44,979 bases of DNA, from assembly GCA_025361045.1 (NCBI GenBank), contig JANYAZ010000208.1, positions 1 through 44,979 of the forward strand, given 5' to 3'. The DNA comes from Geothrix sp. GTDB lineage: Bacteria > Acidobacteriota > Holophagae > Holophagales > Holophagaceae. Positions within the stretch are counted from its first letter, which is position 1. Each line of letters begins with the position of its first letter. The notes beneath the pieces were generated by a model. The model saw only the letters and a list, made by a program, of their open reading frames with translations. It was not told the DNA's origin and did no database searches. Shown here piece after piece: positions 15,409 through 25,851 of the stretch. The translations under genes were made by a program, and so were the position numbers.

Positions 15409-16469
15409 GGTTCCACCTCGAGAGGGAAGACAAGGGTGACGCGATGCTGGCCGTCCTGCACGCCAGCCTCCAATCGGGCACGGCTTCCAAAACGTCCCAG
15501 CAGCCGCTGGCGGACTTGGCGGAGGCCGATGCCAAGACCCTGGGGTGTGGGGGCATCAGCATCCAGTGGGTTGTTCACGGTCAGGACGACGTGCCCCTCC
15601 AGCACTTCAGTAGTGACTGCCAGCGTACCGCCCTCGGGCAGGGCGGCGATCCCGTGTTTGATGGCGTTCTCCACCAGCGGCTGCAGCAGCAGGGTCGGCA
15701 GCAGTGCGGGCTCGGCCGCAGGGTCCACGGTCCAGGCCACCTTCAAGCGGGTTCCGAAGCGGATCTGTTCGATGGCCAGGTAGGCTTTCGCCAGCTCGAG
15801 TTCTTCCCGTAGGGCTACCAAACGACGCTCCCCCAGGCCCAGGCTGCGGCGGAGGAAATCGGACAGCAGCACGCACATCTCGCGGGCTCGGGCCGGATCC
15901 ACGGCCGTGAGCGCCGACAGGGAGTTGAGGCTGTTGAAGAGAAAATGCGGGTTGAGCTGTGCCCGCAGAGCCTTCAGCTCGGACTCCTGGGCCAGCAACT
16001 GCAGCTCAGCGCCCTTCCGTTCAGCTTCGACGGCGCGGTCCTGGGCCAACATCAGGTAGCTGAGGGCCACCGAAGCCAGGTAGAGGAGGATGCCCAAGCC
16101 CGTGAGGACGGGCAGGGCCGTACCCACCCGTTGCGGCAGTGCACCCAGACCTGGGATCCAGGCCAACACGCGGGCCAGGATCCAGGCCAGGCCTGCCCAC
16201 AATCCACCCATGAGCACTGCGGCCATGCCCCAGGCGGCGCCGTGCGCACTGAGGCCTTCCAGGCTGCGCCCAAGGGGCAGGGCCCGACAGAGAAACCAGG
16301 CGGAAAGGAAGAGCAGCGCAGCCAGCAGGCAGAGGGGCAGGGACAGCGCGCCCGCTTCCGCCCAGCTCCAACCCTGGCTCCGGGCGATGCCCGTGAGCAG
16401 CAGCGCGATGGGGGCCCACCCCAGCAGGTAGGCCCCCAACCGGGCGCGGCTGGCCAGAAGCGGATGCAT
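15405..16469 (-). CDS. LytS-type sensor histidine kinase
   Basis: 354 residues. The N-terminal half has about four hydrophobic segments (around residues 12-30, 42-62, 80-105 and 118-142). Then come a short helix and the His_kinase domain with QLNPHFLFNSLNSL, whose His is the phospho-acceptor. An HATPase_c-like domain (ENAIKHGI, GLGIGLRQVRQRL) follows. It is a membrane kinase without a periplasmic sensor domain, so it may sense through the membrane or through the LiaF-like proteins encoded upstream. The ATG at 16469 shares one base with the preceding stop (TGATG). Confidence 0.95.
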   Translation of the reverse strand: MHPLLASRARLGAYLLGWAPIALLLTGIARSQGWSWAEAGALSLPLCLLAALLFLSAWFLCRALPLGRSLEGLSAHGAAWGMAAVLMGGLWAGLAWILARVLAWIPGLGALPQRVGTALPVLTGLGILLYLASVALSYLMLAQDRAVEAERKGAELQLLAQESELKALRAQLNPHFLFNSLNSLSALTAVDPARAREMCVLLSDFLRRSLGLGERRLVALREELELAKAYLAIEQIRFGTRLKVAWTVDPAAEPALLPTLLLQPLVENAIKHGIAALPEGGTLAVTTEVLEGHVVLTVNNPLDADAPTPQGLGIGLRQVRQRLLGRFGSRARLEAGVQDGQHRVTLVFPLEVEP

Positions 16470-17179
16470 CAGGACTTCACTTCGGTTCCCCCGAAGAGGA
16501 TCAGGCCCGTGATCACCAGGCGCGGACGGCCCTCGGCGGGAGCTGGGCCGTGGTGGGTGCTGTCATTCAGTGCCCCCGCGATGGCGGTGGCCCGGTTGGC
16601 CACTTCCCAGCCTTCGGGCACACGGATCTCACCGCCGCCGAAGAGCACAAAGACATCGATGCGCGCCTGACCATTCTCCAGTGCCGCCTGTCGCAGATCC
16701 ACCTCATAGCCGCCAAAGATGGCCGTCAACTCACCGCCCTTGAAGGACTGCGTCAGCACGCGGCGCTTGAAGCCGCCGAAGATGGCCGTGCCCTGGACGA
16801 AGTCCTCGGAGCGGGCCAACTCGGGGGGTATGCCGCGATTCTGCTTCAGGGCCTTAATGACGATGAGGATGCCGACGGCCACCACGAGCATGGGGGCCAG
16901 GGCCTCAGCCAGGTGCCCCTGGGCGAAGCTGAAAAGCAGAAGGAAGGCGCCACCCAGCACGAGGAACCATCCCCCCATGCCACCACCGCTGCCTTCCTGC
17001 CGGATCTTGGCGATGCCCATGACGACCAGCACCAGGGGCCAGAGCTTGAAGATGACATGGGCTTCGATGAGGCCGAGGTTGTCCAGGGTGAGCACCAGGC
17101 CCGCCACGATGATGGCCACACCCACCACAAGTTTGGGGGTGAAGGGGCTTGGGCCCTTGGTTTCGTCGGGGGGGGTCAT
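16469..17179 (-). CDS. LiaF-like membrane protein with C-terminal beta-helical domain
   Basis: 236 residues. Four hydrophobic segments lie in residues about 15-120 (FKLWPLVLVVMGIAKI is typical of the LiaF/DUF5668 membrane region). A soluble domain follows with repeated glycine motifs (AIFGGFKRR, AIFGGYEVDLRQA, VLFGGGEIRVPEGW, LILFGGTEVKS). These match the LiaF C-terminal or cell-wall-active-antibiotic-response domain. In Firmicutes LiaF restrains the LiaS kinase; here the neighbouring kinase is LytS-type, so a similar control role is an inference from context. It overlaps the upstream gene by four bases and the downstream gene by one. Confidence 0.88.
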   Translation of the reverse strand: MTPPDETKGPSPFTPKLVVGVAIIVAGLVLTLDNLGLIEAHVIFKLWPLVLVVMGIAKIRQEGSGGGMGGWFLVLGGAFLLLFSFAQGHLAEALAPMLVVAVGILIVIKALKQNRGIPPELARSEDFVQGTAIFGGFKRRVLTQSFKGGELTAIFGGYEVDLRQAALENGQARIDVFVLFGGGEIRVPEGWEVANRATAIAGALNDSTHHGPAPAEGRPRLVITGLILFGGTEVKS

Positions 17180-17601
17180 GGCTGCACCTGCGTGGAATGG
17201 GTTTCAGGATCACAGGAAACGAGGGGAGGAGGCGATGGGGGATCTGCTGTGGCTTTCTTGACCCGTTTGGGTTGGGGGAAGATGGCCCGCAGCGTGACGA
17301 TGACGCCGCCCCACACCAGGAAGATTGGCCACCAGCGCTCCAGCAGGCCCCAGGGACCAAACTGGGAGAGGAAGCCGGCGACGGAAAAGGCCAGCCAGAC
17401 ATGGCCGCGAAGGCTCAGGATGCCGTCCTGGATGATCCTGGCGAGGCCGAAAGCAGCCAGGACCACAGGCCACCAGGTCAGGAGGTGCCAGGCGTCGTAC
17501 CAGCGGAGGGTGTCGGCCAGGAAGATCAGACCCAGGGCGATGACGGTCAGACCGAAGACCAGCTTGGTCGAAAAAACGGGGGGGCGTTCCTGGGTGTTCA
17601 T
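17176..17601 (-). CDS. Small LiaF-N/DUF5668-like membrane protein
   Basis: 141 residues from ATG 17601, with AAGGA about nine bases upstream. A longer in-frame start at 17697 was rejected because it overlaps the 37-residue gene and lacks hydrophobic character. Three or four membrane segments are visible (LVFGLTVIALGLIFLAD, LLTWWPVVLAAFGLARII, WLAFSVAGFL, WWPIFLVWGGVIVTL), followed by a basic/proline-rich tail. It resembles the membrane half of the next gene product without the soluble domain. The start overlaps the preceding small gene (ATGA) and the stop overlaps the LiaF-like gene (ATGA). Confidence 0.85.
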   Translation of the reverse strand: MNTQERPPVFSTKLVFGLTVIALGLIFLADTLRWYDAWHLLTWWPVVLAAFGLARIIQDGILSLRGHVWLAFSVAGFLSQFGPWGLLERWWPIFLVWGGVIVTLRAIFPQPKRVKKATADPPSPPPLVSCDPETHSTQVQP

Positions 17602-17711
17602 GAGCGATGTTCCTTTCGTCCCGAGCCGAAGGGGATGGTGAAGGCCAGGCTGGGCAGCCACAGCGCCAGCCACCACCAGGGGCTGTCGATGAACCATCCG
17701 GCGTGAACCAT
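17598..17711 (-). CDS. 37-residue Trp-rich membrane peptide, first gene of the LiaF-like/LytS/LytTR unit
   Basis: ATG at 17711 with AGGAG seven bases upstream, the best ribosome site of the whole operon. The product starts MVHAGWFIDSPWWWLALWLP and has one hydrophobic stretch (residues about 11-28) with five tryptophans, then a basic tail (SGRKEHRS). The TGA stop overlaps the ATG of the next gene (17601-17598). The ribosome site, the overlap and the membrane-peptide composition argue that it is translated. Function is unknown; it could be a leader that couples translation or a small regulator of the membrane proteins. Confidence 0.7.
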   Translation of the reverse strand: MVHAGWFIDSPWWWLALWLPSLAFTIPFGSGRKEHRS

Positions 17712-17801
17712 GGGAGTCTCCTGACCTGTGACCAAGCTACGGGCATCCCAGCCCCAGGTCGGGTGGGGATCGGCGAATGGGGGGCGGGAGTCGGTGAGCG
17801 G

Positions 17802-18410
17802 TCAGTCCCAGCGAATCAGGCCGCCGCGGCTGCGCTCCCGCCAGGCGTGATCCAACTCCTGGACCAGGTCAGGTGGGCACTCGAACCGAAGCACCGCAGC
17901 GTCCCCATCGAAGGTCTGGTCGATGGTCGAGGTGGCAGGGAAGGCTCCCAGCAATGCAAAGGGCAGGTGGGACTGGCCCGCGGGCACGCGGATCTCACCG
18001 GTTCGGAGAATGCGGACCTCCTCCCAAAGCGCCTGGGCCTCTGCCTCGGCAAGGGCGCCCTGCACACCCTCGGTGTAGGCGCGAACCAGTCCGCCCGTGC
18101 CCAGCTTCGTCCCGCCGTACCAGCGGATGCAGACGGCGATGAGGTCGGTGGCCTCGGCCCCTTCGAGGACCGCCAGCATGGGCCTTCCCGCGGTTCCTGA
18201 AGGTTCGCCATCGTCGTCAGCCCCGAAGGCCGACACGGGAACGCCTTCCCGCCAGGCGCTGCAGTGATGGGTGGCGTCGAAGTCGCGCTTGCGCAGGGAA
18301 GCCAGCACCACACTCCGTTCGGCCGCATCCCGGGCGGGATGCAGCTCCGTGAGGAAGACTGAGGCCTTCTCCCGGAAACGGTGGGTCACTGCCCCATTCA
18401 ATCGACGCAT
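17802..18410 (-). CDS. YigZ/IMPACT-family protein
   Basis: 202 residues from ATG 18410. Family motifs: ATHHCSAW, DDDGEPSGTAGRPML and IRWYGGTKLGTGGLVRAY, with a C-terminal EF-G-V-like domain. Length matches E. coli YigZ (about 204). The family is conserved and linked to translation or stress, but its biochemical role is not settled. The frame is open to 18491, but the added residues have no family similarity. The ribosome site is weak (GGAT). It is divergent from fhs. Confidence 0.88.
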   Translation of the reverse strand: MRRLNGAVTHRFREKASVFLTELHPARDAAERSVVLASLRKRDFDATHHCSAWREGVPVSAFGADDDGEPSGTAGRPMLAVLEGAEATDLIAVCIRWYGGTKLGTGGLVRAYTEGVQGALAEAEAQALWEEVRILRTGEIRVPAGQSHLPFALLGAFPATSTIDQTFDGDAAVLRFECPPDLVQELDHAWRERSRGGLIRWD

Positions 18411-18517
18411 GGATCCAGCATGCATGCGGCTGTGATCGCAATCAACAAACCCAGGGTAGGCAAGGCATGCAAGGCCTAGCCTCCGCATCATAGAGGAGGT
18501 TCTTTGCGAGGCATGAC

Positions 18518-20425
18518 ATGGACTTGGTCACCAAACCCTTCATGGCCACCACCCTGCACCGGAAGCTGCCCGTACCCTCGGATCTGGACATCGCCCAGGC
18601 GGCCTCGCTCAAGCCCATCGGGCAGGTGGCCGCAGAACTCGGGCTTCTTGAAGCCGAGCTGGAGATCTACGGTCCGACGAAGGCCAAGGTGCGCCTGGAG
18701 GTTTTGGAGCGCCTGCGGGACCGGCCCAATGGCCGCTACGTCGATGTCACGGCGATCACGCCGACTCCCCTGGGGGAAGGCAAGACCACCACCACGGTGG
18801 GCCTCTGTCAGGCCCTCGGTGCCCACCTCGGCCAGCGCGTGCTCACCTGCATCCGCCAGCCCAGCCAGGGGCCCACCTTCGGCATCAAGGGGGGCGCCGC
18901 GGGCGGTGGCTACAGCCAGGTGGTCCCCATGGAGGACTTCAACCTTCACCTGACGGGGGATCTCCATGCCATCACGGCGGCCCACAACCTCTGCGCCGCC
19001 GCCATCGACGCCCGCCTCCTGCATGAGGCGGGTGCTTCGGACGAGCAATTGTTCGAGCGCATTTTCCCTGCCGGAAAACGCGGAAGAAAGTTTCCGCGAT
19101 CGCTTCAGCTGCGCTGCACGAAGCTCGGCATCACCAAGGGCGATCCGGATGCCTTCACGGTCGAGGAACGTCGTCGGATCTGCCGACTGGACTTGGATCC
19201 CGCGCACATTTCCTGGCGCCGCGTGGTGGACACCAGCGATCGCTTCCTTCGTGGTGTCACCATCGGGACCGGCAGTGAGGAATCGGCCTTCGCCCGGGAA
19301 ACGGGTTTCGACATCACCGTGGCCAGCGAGATCATGGCGGTGCTGGCCCTGACCACGGGCTTATCCGACATGCGGCATCGTCTCGGTTCCATGGTCGTCG
19401 GGCTGGACCGACAAGGTCAGCCGGTGACGGCCGAGGATATTGGCGTGGCGGGCGCCATGACGGTGCTCATGAAGGATGCCCTCAAGCCCACCCTCATGCA
19501 GACCCTCGAAGGCACACCGGTCTTCGTGCACGCGGGACCCTTCGCCAACATCGCCCACGGCAACAGCTCCATCCTGGCGGATCAGATGGCCCTCAAACTG
19601 GCTGACTATGTGGTCACCGAATCGGGCTTCGGGGCCGACATGGGCATGGAGAAATTCTTCGACATCAAGTGTCGTGTGTCCGGTCTGGTGCCCGATGCCG
19701 TGGTGCTGGTGGCCACGGTCCGGGCCCTCAAGATGCATGGCGGCGGCCCCAAGGTGGTGGCGGGCAAGCCCCTGGACCCGGTCTACGTGGAGGAGAACCT
19801 GGATCTCCTGCGGCAGGGGCTGCCGAACCTGCTGCACCACGTCCGCATTGCCGGCAAGTTCGGCGTACCCGTGGTGGTGGCCGTCAACGGTTTTGCCGCA
19901 GATTCTGTGGCGGAACTCGATCTCGTTCGGCGGGCTTCGCTGGAAGGTGGGGCCGAGGATGCGGTGGTCTGCCAGAACTGGGCTCTGGGTGGAGAAGGGG
20001 CTTTGGACCTGGCCCGGGCCGTCATGCGTGTTTGTGAGCGGCCTTCGGACTTCAGGTTTCTCTACGAGCTGGACGACCCCATCAAACAGAAAATCGAAAC
20101 CATCGCCCGGGAGATCTACGGCGCCGATGGTGTGGACTATTCACCCGAAGCCGAGGCCCACATCGTGTCCTTCACCAAGCTGGGTTATGACCGCCTGCCC
20201 ATCTGCATGGCCAAGACCCACCTCAGCCTCAGCCACGATCCACTGCTCAAGGGCGCCCCCACCGGCTTTCGCATCCCCGTGCGCGACATCCGGGCCAGCG
20301 TCGGGGCGGGCTTCCTCTACCCCCTGCTGGGCAAGATGGCCACCATGCCCGGCCTACCCACACGCCCCGGGTTCTACGATGTGGATATCGATCTGGAGAC
20401 CGGAAGGATTGTCGGGTTGTTCTGA
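18518..20425 (+). CDS. fhs: Formate--tetrahydrofolate ligase, long form
   Basis: 635 residues. It makes 10-formyl-THF from formate, THF and ATP (one-carbon metabolism). The nucleotide loop [14 protein letters not shown] is near residues 83-96; also visible are [40 protein letters not shown] and the end motif [17 protein letters not shown]. Typical bacterial enzymes have about 555-560 residues. This one contains the extra central segment ([39 protein letters not shown]) and the tail seen in the synthetase domain of eukaryotic C1-THF synthase. The ATG at 18518 has GAGG six bases upstream; the stronger GAGGAGG at 18493-18499 is too far away. Confidence 0.95.
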   Translation: MDLVTKPFMATTLHRKLPVPSDLDIAQAASLKPIGQVAAELGLLEAELEIYGPTKAKVRLEVLERLRDRPNGRYVDVTAITPTPLGEGKTTTTVGLCQALGAHLGQRVLTCIRQPSQGPTFGIKGGAAGGGYSQVVPMEDFNLHLTGDLHAITAAHNLCAAAIDARLLHEAGASDEQLFERIFPAGKRGRKFPRSLQLRCTKLGITKGDPDAFTVEERRRICRLDLDPAHISWRRVVDTSDRFLRGVTIGTGSEESAFARETGFDITVASEIMAVLALTTGLSDMRHRLGSMVVGLDRQGQPVTAEDIGVAGAMTVLMKDALKPTLMQTLEGTPVFVHAGPFANIAHGNSSILADQMALKLADYVVTESGFGADMGMEKFFDIKCRVSGLVPDAVVLVATVRALKMHGGGPKVVAGKPLDPVYVEENLDLLRQGLPNLLHHVRIAGKFGVPVVVAVNGFAADSVAELDLVRRASLEGGAEDAVVCQNWALGGEGALDLARAVMRVCERPSDFRFLYELDDPIKQKIETIAREIYGADGVDYSPEAEAHIVSFTKLGYDRLPICMAKTHLSLSHDPLLKGAPTGFRIPVRDIRASVGAGFLYPLLGKMATMPGLPTRPGFYDVDIDLETGRIVGLF

Positions 20426-20429
20426 CTTG

Positions 20430-20474
20430 CGGAATTCGGCTGCGCCGAATTCCGTCGGGCGGGACTTCGTCCCG
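20430..20474. terminator. Tandem hairpins between convergent fhs and the S41 peptidase gene
   Basis: Hairpin 1 has an 11-bp perfect stem (20430-20440 with 20444-20454, loop TGC). Hairpin 2 has a 6-bp stem CGGGAC/GTCCCG (20460-20474, loop TTC). There is no U-run, but the placement between two convergent stops suggests a bidirectional transcript end. Confidence 0.55.
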
Positions 20475-20489
20475 GGAAGAGCTTCTGAG

Positions 20490-21554
20490 TCAATCCATCT
20501 GTTTCGCAAGTGAGGCAAGGTGCTTCCTGAGCGCATCGTGCCAGATCCCGTTGGGGGTATTCTTTAACAGCTTCTGAAGCGCACGCGCATGGGCGATGCG
20601 CAACGCATCCGGGGCCGTGGCTGAAACGTCAGGTATCACGCCGACGCCCTCCCAGCTTTGGTGGCGAATGGCCGAACGAACGCTTCCGTTCGGAATGGTC
20701 ACTTCGAACTGCGCGTTGAGACGATGCGTTTGGGCCTGATTTCCGGCTCCCGGCGTTGTTTCACCAATCACCTCAGCCCGGTGGCGATCCTGAAGGATGA
20801 ATGCGAGCCCCTCACCGCCTGACCAGGTGTTTCCGGAAACCAGGACATAAGTGGGTCTCCGTTCATTCCGGTCGGGAAGGGGCGTGGCTTCGGTCATGAA
20901 TCTGGCAACCTTGGCAGGCGGTCTCGGGAACACCTCGAAAAGAGGAAGTCCCTGGGCTTCGTAGAAGTAGCTTGCCAGCAGGGCCACGGTCTCCGTGGAC
21001 CCCCCGCCGTTCTCGCGCAGATCGAGGATGAGCGCATCGGCATGGCGCAGGGTGGCCATGGCCGAAGCAATGGCTTCGCGGGCTTCGTTGGGACGATAGA
21101 AAGCTGTGAATTGGAGATATCCCACATTGCCCGGCAGGATTTCAATGCGTTGAATGCCGAAGTTGGTCCGCCGCGCCGCCACCTCACGCGGCGTGTCCTC
21201 CACCTCAGCGGTCGCAGCCGGGATGGCCTTGGCTTTCTCTGCAAGCGACATCCTGAGGTGTTTGTCCTTCGTCATGGCATAGAGGTCGTCTGTCAGGGCC
21301 TGTGCCAATGTCTCGAGGGTGGGGATCTGTTGGTAACGGCCCTCGGCAAGACGCTTCTGCAAAACCTCCGAAGCCCTGGAGGCCACTGCCGGATCGAAAT
21401 ACTCGCGATTCAAAGCACCGCTTAGAGCCTCCACCGTCTCGCGAATGAAAGCTGGCTCGATGGCTGCATCTACCACCTGTGAAGGTTGAGAAGGTGTTCC
21501 AGCCGCCATGCCGACCCACAGAATCAAACCAACGAAAAGTGATGTATGTGCCAT
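20490..21554 (-). CDS. S41-family (tail-specific) periplasmic peptidase
   Basis: 354 residues with an N-terminal hydrophobic signal (SLFVGLILWVGMAAGTPS). An N-terminal helical segment is followed by the S41 catalytic domain: ILDLRENGGGSTETVALLAS, then VSGNTWSGGEGLAFIL with the nucleophile Ser in TWSGGEG, and GETTPGAGN. No PDZ domain is obvious, so it is closer to the C-terminal-processing/IRBP-like short forms than to CtpA. The substrate is unknown. Base composition looks somewhat less GC-rich than the flanking genes. The ribosome site is weak (GGAT). It converges with fhs. Confidence 0.82.
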   Translation of the reverse strand: MAHTSLFVGLILWVGMAAGTPSQPSQVVDAAIEPAFIRETVEALSGALNREYFDPAVASRASEVLQKRLAEGRYQQIPTLETLAQALTDDLYAMTKDKHLRMSLAEKAKAIPAATAEVEDTPREVAARRTNFGIQRIEILPGNVGYLQFTAFYRPNEAREAIASAMATLRHADALILDLRENGGGSTETVALLASYFYEAQGLPLFEVFPRPPAKVARFMTEATPLPDRNERRPTYVLVSGNTWSGGEGLAFILQDRHRAEVIGETTPGAGNQAQTHRLNAQFEVTIPNGSVRSAIRHQSWEGVGVIPDVSATAPDALRIAHARALQKLLKNTPNGIWHDALRKHLASLAKQMD

Positions 21555-21655
21555 GGCGGTTCATCCATTCAGCAGATGGTCCGACAAGCATGGCGCGGGA
21601 TTCTGACATCTCAAAGCCCGCTGTCCTGTTTGGTCGCACTTTTCCACAAGCAAGA

Positions 21656-21681
21656 AAATGGCCCGCATCTGCGGGCCATTT
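21656..21681 (-). terminator. Intrinsic terminator of the isocitrate dehydrogenase gene
   Basis: Read on the minus strand, an 11-bp perfect stem AAATGGCCCGC/GCGGGCCATTT with a four-base loop is followed by TTTTCTTG. It starts about 35 bases after the icd stop. Confidence 0.85.
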
Positions 21682-21716
21682 CCCACTCCAGGGCGCAGCC
21701 CCGGAGCAGCAACCAA

Positions 21717-24047
<2,331 letters not shown>

Positions 24048-24084
24048 TCAAGCGGCTTCCCCCATGGGCATGGTGGTTTGGGAC

Positions 24085-25851
24085 TTAGGTCACGGAAGGG
24101 TTTCCGCCCAGCAAGGGCAGGGCTCTTCCAGAGGACGCCCGGACCTTTCCCCCGGCCACCGCGAAGTCCATTCGGCCCAGGTTTACCCCACCGAATCCCA
24201 CTTGGAAAACAAGGGTCTCGCCCTTGGCCTGGGACACCTTGGTGGGCGTCTCCAGGAAGGTGTGGCTGTGGCCACCGATGATCGCGTCGATGTCCGCCAC
24301 CTGGCCAGGCATCTGCAGGTCGTCCGGGGCGCTGCCGTTCTGGTTGTAGCCCAGATGGGACAGGACGACCACCAGGTCGGCCTTCTCGACCTCGCGCAGG
24401 TACTTCACCACGGGCTTGAGACTGTCGTACGGGTCCCTCCAGGTGATGCCCTCGTGGTTCTTCGGAGCCACCAGGCCAGCGAAGGCCACGCCCACGCCCG
24501 TAAGGCCCACCCGCAGGCCCGGGAAGTCCCGCACCAGGTAGGGGCGGACCCGCTTGCCCAGGGCCGGGGCGCCCTTGAAATCGAAGTTGCAGTTCAGGAA
24601 GGGGAAGGGCGGGTTGGCGTGCTTCAGCTGCTCCATGGCTTCCATGGCCTCCACCAGCATGCCCACGCCGTTGTCGAAGTCGTGGTTGCCGAGGGTGCCC
24701 GCGTCGTAGCCCACCATGCGCATGAGCTGGTAATCGAGGCGCCCCTTGTAGCGGTTGAAGTAGGGGGTGCCCTGGAAGGTGTCGCCCGCATCCAGCAGCA
24801 GGACGGCACCCAGCTGCTGCCGCAGCTGCTTGACCAGGGTCGCCCGGCGGGCGATGCCGCCCAGGCCACTGATGGCACCGTTGCCGGGTCCAAAGGGTTC
24901 GATGCGGGAGTGGGTGTCATTGGTATGCAGCAGCGTGATCCGACCGGAGCCGTTGACGGATCCTGGTTCTGAGCCAGCCTTCAGTGGCAGCTGGGAAGCC
25001 AGGCTGACGGCGCTGAGAGAGGCGAGGAATGTGCGACGGTCCATCGGGATCACCAACAGCTTCAGCTTCTTGTCGCGGATGGCTTCCAGGATTGGCACCG
25101 GAATGCTGAGGCGACCTGGCGCTGGCGGGAGCAGGTCCTTCTTTTCCCTGGCCATGACCGCGCACTGGTCGAGCAGCATCTGGCGGAGGGTGAGGCCCGT
25201 GGTGAAGGGCTTGCGCCCCTTCTTCAGCGTGGGAATCGAATCGCCGCCGCCGTAGAGGTAGTCCGATGTGGCCACCTTCACCGTGGCCGCGGGGTCGATG
25301 GGGGTGCCGTCATCCCAGGTGATCGTGAAGGTCACGGCCTCCGGGGTGCCGCCCACCACCCCTTTCACGCCTGAACAGGGCTCCCCGCCGCGACGGACGA
25401 TGCCTTCCTTCACCACCTGGATGACTTCGGCGCCCGTGAGCTCGATCACCACCAGCTCGTTTTCGAAGGGCATCATTTCGAAGATGTCGGCCACCTTGAG
25501 CTGGCCCGGACGCAGGTTGGCCCGCAGCCCGCCGGCATTGGTGATGGCAAAGCGCACCGGGCTTCCAATCACCCCCTGGGCGGCCTTTCTCATCACATCC
25601 GAGACCCAGTAGCCCAGCAGGTTCTCTTCCCCACGGCGGCCCCGGAAGACGCCCAGCGGCGCCTGCACCAGGGGCAGGTCGAAACTCGCCTTGATCTCGG
25701 CTGCGAGCGGGGCGATGACCTTTTGGATGGCCTCGTCTTCGGGGATCGAAGCGGAGATGGGGATGACCGGGCTGATGGCGACGGGCGCCTGGGCCGACAG
25801 CGTCAGCGACAGCAGGGTAAGGATCAGTGCGCTAGCCGGCTTCAGCATCAC
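24085..25851 (-). CDS. 5'-nucleotidase-family protein with reversed domain order
   Basis: 588 residues in one open frame. Residues 1-20 are a signal peptide. Residues about 35-265 are the substrate-binding domain normally found at the C-terminus of 5'-nucleotidases (FAITNAGGLRANLRPG, DIFEMMPFENELVVIELTG). Residue 270 begins MDRRTFLASLSAVSLASQ, a Tat-like signal in mid-protein. Residues about 295-588 are the metallophosphatase domain with a full ligand set (LLHTNDTHSRIEP, DAGDTFQGTP, LGNHDFDNG, VVLSHLGYN, IGGHSHTF). In UshA the order is the opposite. It could be one fused protein or two genes that share a frame, the second starting at ATG 25044 (319 residues, weak ribosome site). Periplasmic nucleotide or phosphoester scavenging is likely. 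The start (GTG 25851 or ATG 25848) overlaps the upstream membrane protein gene. Confidence 0.85.
   Translation of the reverse strand: MMLKPASALILTLLSLTLSAQAPVAISPVIPISASIPEDEAIQKVIAPLAAEIKASFDLPLVQAPLGVFRGRRGEENLLGYWVSDVMRKAAQGVIGSPVRFAITNAGGLRANLRPGQLKVADIFEMMPFENELVVIELTGAEVIQVVKEGIVRRGGEPCSGVKGVVGGTPEAVTFTITWDDGTPIDPAATVKVATSDYLYGGGDSIPTLKKGRKPFTTGLTLRQMLLDQCAVMAREKKDLLPPAPGRLSIPVPILEAIRDKKLKLLVIPMDRRTFLASLSAVSLASQLPLKAGSEPGSVNGSGRITLLHTNDTHSRIEPFGPGNGAISGLGGIARRATLVKQLRQQLGAVLLLDAGDTFQGTPYFNRYKGRLDYQLMRMVGYDAGTLGNHDFDNGVGMLVEAMEAMEQLKHANPPFPFLNCNFDFKGAPALGKRVRPYLVRDFPGLRVGLTGVGVAFAGLVAPKNHEGITWRDPYDSLKPVVKYLREVEKADLVVVLSHLGYNQNGSAPDDLQMPGQVADIDAIIGGHSHTFLETPTKVSQAKGETLVFQVGFGGVNLGRMDFAVAGGKVRASSGRALPLLGGNPSVT

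Noticed and set aside
18431-18447. CRP/FNR-like site TGTGATCGCAATCAACA upstream of fhs
   Set aside because: The second half-site is imperfect, no regulator gene is nearby, and such matches are frequent by chance.
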